A stretch of 64,000 nucleotides of DNA, taken from assembly GCA_022606135.1 (NCBI GenBank), contig JABYQN010000011.1, forward strand, positions 62,001 through 126,000, given 5' to 3'. Under the pieces are notes generated by a model. That model had not been told where the DNA came from. It saw nothing but the letters and a program-made list of their open reading frames with translations, and made no database searches. Source of the DNA: Fomes fomentarius. Taxonomy: Eukaryota > Basidiomycota > Agaricomycetes > Polyporales > Polyporaceae. The translations under genes and the position numbers were made by a program. Below are positions 25,301 through 37,558 of this stretch, one piece after another. Numbering within the stretch: the first letter of the stretch is position 1; each line of letters starts with the position of its first letter.

Positions 25301-25754
25301 TGTTGACTGCAGTGTGCCTCAGAGCAATCACAATGGCCTATGTCGAGCTCTGTGAAGTCTGATATATTGCAGAAATAATACTACCCACCTATGTCGAGCT
25401 CTGTGAAGTCTGAGAGACACCAGAGCTCGACACAGCGACTGTCTACAGCGCAGGAGCGCGTGGGAAACAACTGTAAAGTACTTCCAATCATGGGAATCAA
25501 CACAACATACAAAAGCGCTCAAAGAAAGATTCATGGAGGGCGCAGGAGTCAATGCACGGGCTAGCGCTCTTAATCGAGGCGCGGGGCGCCCGTCGCGACC
25601 CTGTGTGAATATTTGCACAGCCACAGGCCGAATAGGGAAGGAGGGAAAAATCGGCGGAGATAATGGTGCAGTGAAGGAATTAGGGAATGTGCGGAAGGCT
25701 GAATGAAAACAAACCATGGACTTGGCTAGGGCACAAGACCCATGAGGTCCAACA
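25301..25754 (-). repeat. Copia A 5' LTR (454 bases)
   Basis: Starts TGTTGGACC on the minus strand at 25,754 and ends CAGTCAACA at 25,301. The adjacent GGTTATGAGCCC is the primer-binding site. It looks identical to the 5' LTR of element B and richer in CG than its own 3' LTR. Confidence 0.88.
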
Positions 25755-25756
25755 TG

Positions 25757-26977
25757 AACATACCTGCTTACAGGATTGGAGCTCTCAAGCTTGTGTCTTA
25801 ACAGCATCAAGCCAAGCAGCATCTTTGGTATGGCTCATCCAGCTCTGTGTGCTGGCAATGGATGCTGTGTTCTGTGCAGAAATTGGTGTACCAACAACAA
25901 TTAACACATTCTGGGTACCACAGCCATGTGCACCAAAGTGCATTCTGCGGTGCCAGTATGCATTCATGCAACACTCTGAGACACCCCTCCCAATGATGTC
26001 AAACACTATTGTTGGTAGGTTGCAATTGTTGATATTGGATTTGGGCTTGTGGCAGCGTATATGCATCTTTCTACTGAGGGTTCTGGTTCCCAAACAATAT
26101 TTCCACTTTGATACATTCACCATCTCTAGCACCTTGGGGTGGCAATCAAGGGAGAGCTCAATGAGGGTGGCAGCAAGGGTCTCAGTGGGATTCCAGAGAA
26201 AACTCTGAAGTCTTCTGGCTGGACCCCACATGTTTTGATGTGGTGGGTGTGTAGTTTTTAGATGCTACCATAGGTACCATCCCTTTAGAACCTCAGTGTT
26301 CTGGAACTGGTCTTTCTTAGAGCATCTGGAGAGGAGAAATGCAAGTTGCTGTATAGAGACTTACAATGCTTCAAGTTAGTTGGGCCACTATGCCTGCAAT
26401 TCGGGAGGTCCGGAAAGCGATTGGTAGGGGTCTTATGGTAGGAGTGGGTCCATAGTCTCAGAAAGGCATTGTGGATGGCCTCTAAGATTCTTTCTCTCTT
26501 CTAAGTAACAGCTGCTTTGAGAGAAGAAGGGATTCAGCCTGTCATTGTCTTCATTGTCCTTGACATCTTCATTGCCCTGGTTGTCTCCGTTGCCTTGATT
26601 GTCTCCATTGCCCTGGTCATGTTTATCATGTTCATTGTCTTCATTGTCCTTGTCATCTTCATTGTCTTCTGCCTCCTCACTGCTCAACTGCTTCATTTAC
26701 CCAAGAGATTCTTCAGCATATCCAGAGCCTGCAGAGTGTCTGCATGGATGGTGGTTCCTAACATGTTGAGTCCTCTCAACTGTAAGATGCAGGAGAGACA
26801 ACTGGCAAGTCTTCTCCCATACTCTTAAGAGACCTAAGGGCTTCTGTCATCTACTATCACAGAGTGTTCTATAAGCCATTGTTCATGTCACTGACGTTGT
26901 CAGATGTAAGCTTGCTTACCTTTGCTTTTGTGCTCCCAACCAATGGAGGATAGGAGAAGCTGTGTTGCTGATCTGTG
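25757..26977. other. Spacer of the inverted repeat, with old Copia remnants
   Basis: At about 25,845-25,910 the minus strand matches the integrase text of the flanking elements (CAGAACACAGCATCCATTGC-like) with CG sites lost. Near 26,110-26,150 it matches the HPKVLEMV end of pol. These are fragments of an older, related minus-strand Copia copy. The tandem repeat at 26,535-26,685 is listed separately. No host gene is seen. Confidence 0.55.
26535..26685 (-). repeat. Short-period tandem repeat encoding Asp/Asn/Glu-rich text
   Basis: Units close to GACAATGAAGACAATGA and GGCAATGGAGACAATCA recur with a period near 9 or 18 bases. Read on the minus strand the unit gives NEDNEHDKHDQGNGDNQGNG-like text in an 87-codon open frame (26,433-26,696). 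There is no evidence that it is expressed. Confidence 0.55.
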
Positions 26978-26979
26978 CA

Positions 26980-27433
26980 TGTTGGACCTCATGGGTCTTG
27001 TGCCCTAGCCAAGTCCATGGTTTGTTTTCATTCAGCCTTCCGCACATTCCCTAATTCCTTCACTGCACCATTATCTCCGCCGATTTTTCCCTCCTTCCCT
27101 ATTCGGCCTGTGGCTGTGCAAATATTCACACAGGGTCGCGACGGGCGCCCCGCGCCTCGATTAAGAGCGCTAGCCCGTGCATTGACTCCTGCGCCCTCCA
27201 TGAATCTTTCTTTGAGCGCTTTTGTATGTTGTGTTGATTCCCATGATTGGAAGTACTTTACAGTTGTTTCCCACGCGCTCCTGCGCTGTAGACAGTCGCT
27301 GTGTCGAGCTCTGGTGTCTCTCAGACTTCACAGAGCTCGACATAGGTGGGTAGTATTATTTCTGCAATATATCAGACTTCACAGAGCTCGACATAGGCCA
27401 TTGTGATTGCTCTGAGGCACACTGCAGTCAACA
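26980..27433 (+). repeat. Copia B 5' LTR (454 bases)
   Basis: Begins TGTTGGACCTC and ends GCAGTCAACA. Inside, GACTTCACAGAGCTCGACAT occurs twice about 54 bases apart near the 3' end (27,325 and 27,379). Confidence 0.88.
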
Positions 27434-27450
27434 GGTTATGAGCCCTGCGC
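27434..27450 (+). promoter_or_regulatory. Primer-binding site for an internal half-tRNA (initiator Met)
   Basis: GGTTATGAGCCCTGCGC follows the 5' LTR directly. It is complementary to the anticodon stem-loop of initiator methionine tRNA (GGGCTCATAACC), not to a tRNA 3' end. This half-tRNA priming is established for Drosophila copia. The same site follows the 5' LTRs of elements A, C and D. Confidence 0.75.
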
Positions 27451-27657
27451 TCTGACTGCCTCCAGACATCCATCTCTGCCAGTCCATCGCTCTCAAGACC
27501 TCATCCTGGTCCCCAGTCTTCCCTGCTTGCTCTGCTTGACTTGTTTTCATCTCTCTGGGTGTTTCCTCCATCAATTCCATTGCTCCTCGCGGGTTTCTCG
27601 CCCAATCCCTTCGCAATTTCGCCCACTCGTCGCGCGCCGCGCACTTCCCCTATCACC

Positions 27658-30600
27658 ATGGCTCCGTCTGCGCCCTCCTTCCCAAAGCTCAACAATCGCA
27701 ACTACCAGCAATGGAGGCTCGACATGGAGGCAAGGCTCCGCACTCTTGGTGCTCTTCGCATTGTCGAGGGCACTGAGACCAGGCCCGTCTTCTACGCAGC
27801 CATGGGACTCAGGTGAGCGCCGTGAAATGCGCGATTTCAACAACAAGGTAGACATGGCAGCTGGGGAGTTATGGGGTTGTGTGGAGAGGGAGCAGCACAC
27901 GCATCTGGAGTCCATCCGCAGCGATCCCAGTGCGATGTGGACAAAGTTGGAGGCCATACACATGCAGAAATGTCCCGGTACGCGTTTTAACACCTATAAT
28001 GCGCTGCTCAGCCTCCAAAAGGCCGAAGACGAGTCCCTATCCACTCTCTCCACCCGTGCTTCGCAGCTCAAGTCCGAGATGCATGCCCTGCGTCCTGCGG
28101 GCTTTGATCTCGACCAGCTGGACGACGAGCTTGTCCTCATGATGCTCATCCGTGCACTGCCGGCTGAGTTCAACTCGCTGCGCCAGATGCTGCTCCTCGA
28201 CGACTCCTTGACCTTGGAAAAGCTGCAGGACGCGTTCATTGCGCTCGAGAACCAGCCTGGGGTGTCCCCGTCGACGCCTGCGCTCTCCCATGCCGCATCC
28301 GCCCTTGTCTGTGCGTTCTGCGGTCGCACCGGCCACTCCGAGGACCAGTGCTTCTCCAAGCGCGATGCAAGCACTCGGGCCAAGGAGAAAGCGGCTCAGT
28401 GTTCGCAGTTCCGCTCCCAGAAGCCCAAGCGCAAGGAGAACGCCGCTGAGGCGTCCAAGGACACGCAGGACACTCCCCCGGAGTCCGCTGGGTCAGCTGC
28501 TGTGAGTGCTGGTTGCGCTTCTGCCCTCCTCTCTGTCTCCGACCGCTCTGCTTGGCTCGCTACTCCGGCTGCGACTAACTGGAACACTGACACAGGTGCT
28601 TCTGCACACATGACTCCTCACTGTCACTGGTTTCGCTCCTACTCGCTGCACGTCATCCCCATCCGCCTCGCCAACTCGCACATTGTCTACTCGGCTGGGC
28701 TAGGGTCTGTGGTGTTCCAACCGGCGGAGAGGGACGGAGTTGTACCACCTGCTGTTGTACTACACGATGTCTTGCATGTTCCTGCGCTCGCCAGCAATCT
28801 ACTGTCCGTTTTCCACCTCACGCGCGAGAAGGGCTATGTCGTCGAGATCCAGGCTGCGCGTGCGCTGTTCCGCCAGCAGGGACAGCTGCGCTTCGAAGCA
28901 CAAGTCGACCAGCACAATGTGGGCTATCTCCTTGGCCGCACTGTGTCTCAGTCGCACAGTGCACTCGCTGCGTCGACCGCCAGTGAGGAGGACTTGTCCC
29001 TGTGGCACCAGCGCTGCTCCCACACCAACCTCGACGACCTGCGTGCTGTTGTGCGCAAGGGCCTTGTCCGCGGTCTCACCATTCGCTCAAAACGCGCTCC
29101 GGACGCTGTCTGCGAGCCGTGTCTTGCTGGAAAGCTCAACCGTCACTCTATCCCTCGTTTCGCATCCAGGAAGCTCGTTCCCATCGCACTGGTCCACACC
29201 GACCTCAAGGGCAAGCTCCCGGTCGCTACACCTGAAGGTCATCTGTACTGGATGATTTTTGTGTGCGATGTGACGCGTTTCTGGGCTATCGCATTCCTGA
29301 AGCGCAAGAGCGACGCATTTGCTGCGTTCAAGGTGTTCAAAGCATATGCTGAGAACTGCCTCGGTCTGTGAATCAAGGCCACGCGCGATGACAAGGGCGG
29401 CGAGTACATTGGCCAGGAGTACGCCGACTTCTGCGCTGAGCACGGCATCCATCGCCAGCACACAGAGCCGGACGAGCCGCACCAGAACAGTGTTGCGGAG
29501 CGAGCAAACCGCACCATTGCTGAGGGCGCAACAGCTCTCCTTTCTCAGGCCAAGCTGCCTCCGTCGTTCTGGGGTCACGCCGTCTCTACCTTTGTCCACA
29601 CTCGCAACCGCATGCCTACCTCTGCACTGGGCAGCGGCATCCCTTACACTGCCTGGCTTATGTGCTTGTGCGGAAGAAGGACCGCAAAGCGCTGCAGCCT
29701 CACACGCGCAAATGCATCTTTGTCGGCTATCCTGAGGGCACCAAAGCCTGGCGGTTCTGGGATCCAGCTGCGAAGAAATTCCTCATCTCCTCGCATGCTG
29801 TGTTCAACGAGCGCTGCTTTCCTGGTAACTTGCCCTCTATCAATGTCTTTGGACTCCCTCTGGACGAAGTGGACATTCCCAGCGACGGAGAGCATGCGGA
29901 CGGCGCGCCCGACAACACCGAGGATGCGCCAGAGCTGCACGATCAGGGGGGAGATGATCCAGATGATCCTGCACCTCCTGCACCTCCCGCACCGCAAAAC
30001 GCTCCCCTGCACCGCAAAATGCTCCGCCTGCACCTCCAGAGCCGCGCGCACCATCCCCGGATGCACCACCACGCAGTCCGAGTCCTCCAGCACCTCCTGC
30101 GCCTCCTGCACCGCGCGCTGCACCTCCACCTCACCCAGCATCTCGCTCGGGCGTGCCGTCCGCCCACCATGAAGTGGATGGTCATGGCGGCTTCAGGCCA
30201 TATCCTGCGCTCGCACGCAAGCTCCCAGCGCGCTCCACTCGCTACACAGGCTCACTGAACAACCAGCAGCTCGAGCGAGAGAACCGTGTTCCGCAGCGCC
30301 TCCGCATCCACACTCCTTCTCCTGCTCCCACTCCAGAGCCCTCTGAGCGTGACAACACTCCACAGCGTCACTCGCCTTCACCAGACCCGCTCATTGATGC
30401 ACCAGTTGACCCAATCCCAGTCCAATTCCGCACATACCACTCTCCTTCGCCTCCGCCGTCTCCAACATCCTCGGACGATGAGCTTGACCTCCTTGGACAC
30501 GATCACGAGGACGGACTGGAGTGCACTGTTGAAGCGATGCTTGCGGGCATTGAGCATGTCTACACTGGTGAGCGCGACGACTTCCTGTCATATGATGATG

Positions 30601-31912
30601 CACTGGAGGTCACATTCGAGTCTGTGGTTGAGCATGCGCTCAAGGCAGTGCAAGAGCAGCACGGCGAGCCGCGCTCTATCTCTGATGCGATGAGGCTTCC
30701 GCCGGACCAGCGCGATAAGTGGCTCAAGGCCGCACAGGACGAGATCCAGTCCCTTGTTGAGAATGGCACCTTTGAGCTTGTGCAGTTTCCGCCTGGTCGC
30801 AAATGGCCTCAAGCAGGCTGGCCGCTGCTGGCACGAGAAGCTGCACGAGGTCCTGCTCAAGCTCGGATTTTCGCGCCTGGTCTGCGAGCACAGTGTCTGG
30901 GTCTATCTGCGTGACGGAGTGCGTCTTATCATCCCTGTCTTTGTCGACGACATCACCATTGCTGGCAAGTCCAAAGCGGCCATCCAGCGCGTCAAGGACA
31001 ACCTCTGCACACACTTCAAATTGCGAGACCTTGGTCCTACGTCCTGGCTCCTGGGTGTCAAGATTGAGCGCAACCGCTCAACACGTTCCCTGTCCATTTC
31101 ACAGCGCCAGTACGCCCTCGACATCCTTGACCGCTACGGCTTTGCAGACTGTGACCCGGTGGGCACTCCCATGGACCCAGGCCTCCGTCTCAGCGCAGAG
31201 ATGGCTCCCTCGTCGCCAGCTGATGCGCGCGACATGCAGGACATCCCCTACAACCAGGCTGTTGGCTCTCTGTTCTATCTTGCTGTAGCGACGCGCCCAG
31301 ACATCTCTCGCACTGTGGGCAACCTTGCGCGTTTCTCCCAGAATCCCGGGATGACGCACTGGAAGGCAGTCAAGCACCTCTTCTGCTACATCAAGGGCAC
31401 ACTCGACTACAAGCTCACCTACTCCCCTTCGCCCGACGCTGAGCTCTTCACCTCCTTCACCGATGCAGACCATGCTGGCTGCCCCGACACTGGTTGCTCC
31501 ACCTCAGGCTATGTGATCAAGATGGGTACTGGTGCGATCTCCTGGGTGAGCCGTCTGCAGACAATTGTTGCGCTGTCCACCACGGAGGCGGAATTCGTTG
31601 CAGCAGTCTCCGCCGGCCAGGAGATGCTTTGGCTTCGCAACCTGCTCACGGAGTTTGGCTTTGATGTCTCCTCTGCATCCAGGCTCCGCATCGACAACCT
31701 CTCCGCTCTCTCTGTTGCGAAAAATCCTGAGCACCATGGGCACATGAAGCACCTCGATCTGCACTTTTACTGGCTCTGGGATGAAGTAGCCAAAAGGGTG
31801 GATTGAGATTGAGCACCTCCACACTTCGGACATGCCAGTGGACATTCTCACCAAGTTGCTGCCTAAGCCCAAGGTGCTGGAGATGGTGAAGATGCTTGGG
31901 CTGGGGACTTGA
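27658..31912 (+). pseudogene. Copia B gag-pol, broken
   Basis: The start is MAPSAPSFPKLNNRNYQQW. Gag has a zinc knuckle CAFCGRTGHSEDQC (about 28,310-28,352). Protease has DTGAS (about 28,590). Integrase has the HHCC domain (WHQRCSH ... CEPC, about 29,000-29,120) and DDE residues in HTDLKG, RDDKGGEY and VAERANRT. RT keeps VFVDDI (about 30,937). RNase H has SFTDADHAG, ALSTTEAEF and SALSVAKNPEHHGHMKH. Lesions: gag frameshift near 27,800-27,830; TGA at 29,369-29,371; small deletion near 29,655; a deletion joining PPGRK to GLKQAGR near 30,800-30,806 that removes the fingers and first palm motifs of RT; and an extra A in 31,792-31,795. It cannot move on its own. Confidence 0.93.
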
Positions 31913-31927
31913 CTGGTCAGGGGGGAG

Positions 31928-32417
31928 TGTTGGACCTCATGGGTCCTGTGCCCTAGCCAAGCCCCCAGATTGGACTCTAGGGGCACCGCCCACTCCTTCC
32001 GTGGTTTACTTCCCTTTCAGCCTTCTGCACATTCCCTAATTCCTTCACTGCACCATTATCTTCACTGATTTTTCCCTCTTTCCCAATTCAACCTGTGGCT
32101 ATGCAAATTCTCACACAGGGTCATGATGGGCGCCCCGCGCCTCGGTTAAGAGCGCTAGGCCATGCATTGACTCCTGTGCCCTCCATGAATTTTTCCTTGA
32201 GCACTTCTGTATGTTTTGTTGATTCCTATGTTTGGAAGTACTGTACAGTTTGTCCCACGTGCTCCTGCACTGTAGACAGTCACTATGTCAAGCTCTGGTG
32301 TCTCTCAGACTTCACAGAGCTTGACATAGGTGGGTAGTATTATTTCTGTAATATATCAGACTTCACAGAGCTCGACATAGGCCATTGTGATTGCTCTGAG
32401 GCACACTGCAGTCAACA
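31928..32417 (+). repeat. Copia B 3' LTR (490 bases)
   Basis: TGTTGGACCTC to GTCAACA. It differs from its own 5' LTR by an extra segment near 31,960-31,995 and many CG-to-TG/CA changes, but it matches the 3' LTR of element A except for one base of a G run. Confidence 0.88.
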
Positions 32418-32418
32418 C

Positions 32419-33104
32419 AAGCACGGTCGATCAGTCTTAGCAATCCAAGCAGTACAAGCAATCACAGCTAGTGTTAGCAAATTGAGCAGTACTAGCATCA
32501 CCATCCAGTGTTAGCATATATAGCATGGACACTGAGATACCATAAGGAGCATAGCATCACCTTCACTACTAATATCTGTCCCCCTGTATCCAAGCCACCA
32601 TTAGGGATTATTTGTTAGCACTATTCTCTCCTAAGGCAAGATGTCTCATTTTAATTGCATTTTGAACTAATACAGGGTGATTCACCCATAGAACATGGAA
32701 TTACATTCTAGCTCTACTGTTGTTTCCTGCTTGTTCCATTTAAAAATGGACACTGGTGATTGTCAAAAAGGATTTCTGTAGGACAGAGTGGTCCACTCTT
32801 TATTCATCATTTTGCCAGCTTTTTTTGAAGTGGCTCATCAATGGGACAGTCTGTGCCATGCTAACACCATCAGTGGCTCAATTTGCATGGAACATATGTG
32901 CCACACCCTGTTCTATAGTATATCAAGGATAAATGGACAAAGGATAGGACAGTGCTGTTCCATTGAGATTCCTTTGTTTTTTCTATCCAAAATGGGCCAT
33001 GCATTTGATTACCAGATAACACCATGTGCTACAGTAAACTTATTTTGCCAAGTTCTACAAAATCTCTACAATATAACAGGCTGTCCCATCAATCTATGCC
33101 CCCG
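32419..33104. other. Repeat DNA without recognisable gene
   Basis: CG-poor sequence with repeated AGCA/GTTAGCA text near 32,440-32,530. No coding, RNA or element end is supported. Confidence 0.35.
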
Positions 33105-33392
33105 GTGTGGTGTGATAGCTTAAGCCAGTGGTTTGATTCTTCATTTTTGCACATTCATTCCTTTTTTGTTCATTTCAATTTCTGTCCTCTACACATTACA
33201 CAACCTATGATACCTAAGATCTACAAGTGACCCTGATTGTGTTAATTAGAAGGCCAGCATGAGACCTTCACAGCACCTCTAAAACCCCAAATGACTTCAA
33301 GAATTCTAAGAAGTTTTAAAAATGTCTAAGCAACTTTTGAGTGTTTATAGTGCTTTTGAGAAAATTGAGAAAATGAAAGGGTTTGCTGATGA
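33105..33392 (+). repeat. SINE-like repeat, family 1, copy 1
   Basis: Shares GGTGTGATAGCTTAAGCCAG, a decayed B-box region GTGGTTTGATTC, TTTCTGTCCTCTACACATTA and the end TTTGCTGATG with the copies at 48,528 (minus) and 50,219 (plus). Only the tRNA-derived 3' half and the body are recognisable. No coding capacity. Confidence 0.6.
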
Positions 33393-34001
33393 AGTTAGTT
33401 AAATTTAAGCCCAGCCACCTTCATGCACAAAGACATACCTTTTCAAGTGCAGGCTGGGTGGTGTGTGTGGCCTCTGGTGAGACCTCAAGTTTTGGGTTCT
33501 GCTTTCAAGATTATCAATGACTGCTTAATCAGCAGCATCTCTGTCAGGGTGATTGTTAGGTTCTCCCTCATTGTTGTCAATGCCCAATCATTAACCACCT
33601 TGCATTTGTGCATCTGCTTGAATTGAGAGAGGATAGCCTAGTACACATGCATGTCAGTATTGGGTGGTAGTGATGTAATAGATGGCTAACTAGTGATGCA
33701 GAGTCTGTGGTCCAATCTGGTCTTTTGACCCCAAATGGCAGGACCAAAGACAGGACCAGGACCAGACTGCATGTCAGATTCAAGGACCAGGACTGCAGTC
33801 CTGTCTTCCCAGGACAGAACATCTTTCAGTCCAGTCTTGTGTCCAGACTGATCCTGGACTGACATATGTCCTGGACTGATCCAGGATCAGTCTAGGATCG
33901 ATCCTACCTATACATTTAGCAAAACGAACATAGGAGAATGCACATAGAGATGACCTGGGGCATTACAGAGATGTAGTACATGATTGAGCAATATAGGACA
34001 A

Positions 34002-37000
34002 TTAGAACCCATTGTTGCTGTCCTCCCCAGAGTCAGCATCAGCAAACAGATGTTCCTTGGCATCAATCCACTCAAACAGCTTGATATTGATCTCAAGTTC
34101 CTCCACCTCCTGCTCATTGATACATGCATAGTCCAGAATGTTGCCCTTCCAATGATAGTTCAGGCATTCGGTTTTTGCTCGAAGATCATCAGATTGAGGC
34201 AGGAGTGATGATCTGTGGTAACCTCTTTAGGCATGGGAGAACACAGACTCAATGCCGGTCGAGGCAGCTGCAATGGCAAGGATGTAGAGAGCGATATGGG
34301 CCACAGTTGGATAACAGATCGCACAGGTACGGTTCCAGCTCTTCCCTCCACCCATCTTGTGGTTGATCTGCCTGTGACTGAGCCCAAGTGCAGTCATAGC
34401 TGTCCTCATCACCACTATCAACACCACCACCACGAGCAAGACAGGCTGGTGCTTGCTGACCCACAGGACCCGTGACATCTGGAGCATTGGCAGCCTCAGC
34501 GGCAATGTCGGGATCTGTGTTGTCAGCAGAATTGTAGATCTTGAATGTCCCAAAGTGCTTGGGCCAATAGTATTCCATTTGATGTAGGAGGTAAGTGGTC
34601 AGCGCAACATCAATGCAGTTTGGGGGACATATATACTCATGGTCTTATTGACAACCTCTCGGGCATACACCACCCAGTTGCATGCAGTAGGGACACCATT
34701 TGCAAGGTCAGCTTTGTATTCAGCCTCCCCTCCCCATTGTGACTCAAGGTAATGAAGCTTGTAGTATGGATGGACGACTGAAGTGGAATGGCACCAGAAT
34801 AAATGAGAGGTAGTGGTGTGAGGAAGAGGACATACATAGTGATAGTATATAGATGTCAGAATTGTCCAATTTCTTGTAGTACTTTGTCAGTTTGCTGAGC
34901 ATGACTTGGAGTGCATCGTGGAACACAGAATAGTCTGGGTCCTCCACCTTGGCTTCCCAGCACGATGCAAGAGTCTTGAAGGTTAGTATGACTTGGTGGA
35001 GGGTGGGTGTTCATGTTGAGAAGCATATTTGATGGTAACAATTCACATCCTAAGGTGAAGTGATCAGTTATCACATGTGGTGCAATCATTTAGGGATTTG
35101 GATGGGGACATGCAGATGGGAGACATTGAGACGTGATGCTCACCTTGAGTACCTTGATGCCAAGCCGCACTTGCTCCCAGTGTGCTGAGCTGAGGTTAAA
35201 GGCCATCCAACATATGTTCTTGGTCTTTTCACCCACATGGCAGAGCTTCGAGATTGGGGCAAACTTGCCATCAGCGATGTGGATGAATGCAGTTATAACC
35301 TGCAGGTGATGGTGAGTTACAAAAGTCAGTGTCACACTCCAAGGCCAGAAGCAGCACTCACCTCGTGCAGTTCATATACATATTCTAGCATTGCAGATGC
35401 AGATCCCCATCAAATGTTACTATAAAGAGGGATGACTCAAGGGGTCTTGAAGCCGTGCTTGACTTGAAAATCTTGAAATACTTTCTTGTGATGCCCCGAG
35501 GCTTGAATCTATGAGGGTAGAGCGGGAGTAGGCAAGTAGGGAGGGTGCAATGAGTGAGGATGAACTGGTAGAAACGTTCCACAGGGGAAAGAGGGTCACA
35601 AGAGAGGGGAGGAGTTGAAATGTCCCACTAAGCATCTGAGCATGCCACTCGATGTCCAAGTGTGCTGGATTAGGGCACATGGGCCACACTTCTTTGACAT
35701 TTGGGCTGGATGCCAACAGTGCCAAAAGAAGTGTTATCCAAAATTGATGAATTGTACTCACCTTGACAGCCAATGTACGGATGGTCGCAGTTACATCGAG
35801 TCCACCATTAAGCAGGCTGGACGATTCACAGGGATTATAATCCCAAATGGCTTGCTTGGTTTCAAGTGCCACCTTCTGGGTGATTTCGCTCATGAAATCC
35901 TCAATTGTGAGTTGAATGATATATGTGAAGCAACTGTAAATGGTGTGAGAGTGAAGAACCCATGTATGGCAGGCATGTACTCACCCAAATTTCCTATCCT
36001 GTGCCTTCCAATTGCCCCCTGGGAAGCCATGCTGCCTGAGACACTTCTTGACCTCTGTTGCGGTCGTGTCATTGGAACTCGCATTGTTGTTTGTGACATG
36101 CCCAAGCTAGTAATGACCATGATGAGGATTAGCACAAGAACAAAATATGTAGAAAGGACTGGCCTTTGATTGTGTTTTGCCAGTTACACCAACACAGTCA
36201 AGGAATAGCATCAAGTATTTCCCAAGCTTGTCACCAGAGTGACGCCCAAGGATCTTATGCATCACCCCGACTTTGTCACAGAACACCCACTTCCCTTTCT
36301 GGATATCAACCCACTGTAAAATCAGGCCAAAATCAGGCCAAAATAGGGGTCAGAAGTGTCTGGGGTGGTCCACATATCCCACAGTGACAAAATCTCACCA
36401 GGTGCATGTTTGATATCACATCAAAGCTGTGCGAGGTAGTTGCAGTATTCATTTGTGATACAAGTGGAGATGGTCGAGTGGGTAGGCAGTTCTGACACCT
36501 TGGTTTTGGGCCGCATGGCTACCAGGCAGTTGTGGAATGTCACATTGTCTGCATGAGCCAAAGCCTGTGGGGTAGTGACATCAATTAAAGTTCACAAGCA
36601 CATTTTAGGGGGAAAGCTGAGGTGTCTGAAAGAAGCATGAATATTACGACATACATGGTCACTGCTCATGATTCACACTGTGACATGTCTGAGAATGCTT
36701 TCAGATGAGAAGACTGTCAGGGCCTGAACCTTAACTGCAACCAAGTCCAACATTGACTGCCCTCCCTTCTTCCCCACTGCTGCAGCTGCCATCTTCTCCC
36801 TCTCCCTTTCACACGTTTTGGCCTTTGGCCATGCCCCCTTGACCTCATCAATCCCATGTTCTTTGCACAATCTCAAGTACTTGGCATAATGATAGCTTCT
36901 GATATGGCGACGGCACGATGCATTTGCCCCTGCATGCCAACCAGCCTGATCTCCCTCTCCCACAATGATCTTCTTGTCTTTGCTACTCAATCACGTAAGC

Positions 37001-37558
37001 CTCCCACTTTTAATTGATGACTAGAATACTGACACACCGACAGATGTTACACCACCTTCCTTTCTCCTGCGTCATGTTTGTCTTTCCATTCTTTTTGCCT
37101 GAGAAGCAGACATTCATGATAGGACTGAAGATCAATTGCAGGTCCCAGGTTTGCTCGACACATTGCACCACACACTTGGGTTCCACAAGGGGCTGAGGCT
37201 CATCATCTGCTATCTGGTACATCTAACTGATGATTAGTGTTTGCATATGTCCTAGTGATCTCCCAGCTCACCTGATCCCCATTACCTATCCCGTCCTTGT
37301 CCTCATCACTGTCACTGTCAAGATTGATCATCTTGCCATCCCCCCAATGCCTCCTTCCTCACTGCTTGACACCTCAACAACCTCAGTCTGGCCTTTCTTC
37401 TTCCTTGGATGTTTGTGTTTTGTTTGCTTAGCTTTCTCTTTTCCCTTCACATTTGACAACTCCTCTGCACTGTCACTGCCATGTACACTGGGTTCATCAC
37501 TTGACTCCACACAATATCTTTTGGGTACCTGGTGAGTTCTGGGAGGTCGTTTGGACAT
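34002..37558 (-). pseudogene. hAT transposase (hAT-2), degenerate
   Basis: The start MSKRPPRTHQVPKRYCVESS at 37,558 is followed by an acidic/basic linker (near 37,330-37,500), WDLQLIFSPIMNVCFSGK (near 37,110), BED-like text with RRHIRSYHYAKYLRLC (near 36,890), the RNase H-like core with ASSNDTT (near 36,090), VETKQAIWDYNP-like text (near 35,850) and a C-terminal dimerisation region (LYILAIAAASTGIESVFSHA, near 34,240). Introns are implied by GT-AG breaks, but there are also stops and frameshifts, mainly at former CG sites. It is dead as written. Confidence 0.75.

Larger units (their letters stand above)
20316..25754 (-). mobile_element. Ty1/Copia retrotransposon A (defective)
   Basis: Element order on the minus strand: 5' LTR 25,301-25,754, primer-binding site just inside it, gag-pol pseudogene, polypurine tract 20,807-20,818, and 3' LTR 20,316-20,806. 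LTR ends are TGTTG...CAACA. No target duplication is seen: the flanking 5-mers are GGTAG on the left and TGAAC on the right. The gag, protease, integrase, RT, RNase H order identifies Copia. It is the mirror twin of element B. Confidence 0.93.
26980..32417 (+). mobile_element. Ty1/Copia retrotransposon B (defective)
   Basis: 5' LTR 26,980-27,433; primer-binding site 27,434-27,450; gag-pol pseudogene 27,658-31,912; polypurine tract GTCAGGGGGGAG at 31,916-31,927; 3' LTR 31,928-32,417. Integrase precedes RT, which defines Copia rather than Gypsy. The flanking 5-mers GTGCA and CAAGC are not a target duplication. It lies head to head with element A. Confidence 0.93.
20315..32418. repeat. Giant inverted repeat: two 5.44-kb arms with 1.22-kb spacer
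   Basis: Arm 20,315-25,756 is the reverse complement of arm 26,978-32,418. Paired positions sum to 52,734 over almost the whole length and to 52,733 beyond one homopolymer difference: C5 at 20,750-20,754 against G4 at 31,980-31,983. Translations I compared in several frames match residue for residue. Identity stops within three bases of the Copia element ends, and the outer flanks are unrelated. The spacer is 25,757-26,977. Confidence 0.93.

Noticed and set aside
20311..32422. Target-site duplications of Copia A and B
   Set aside because: Flanks GGTAG/TGAAC and GTGCA/CAAGC do not match, even if the spacer is assumed to be inverted.
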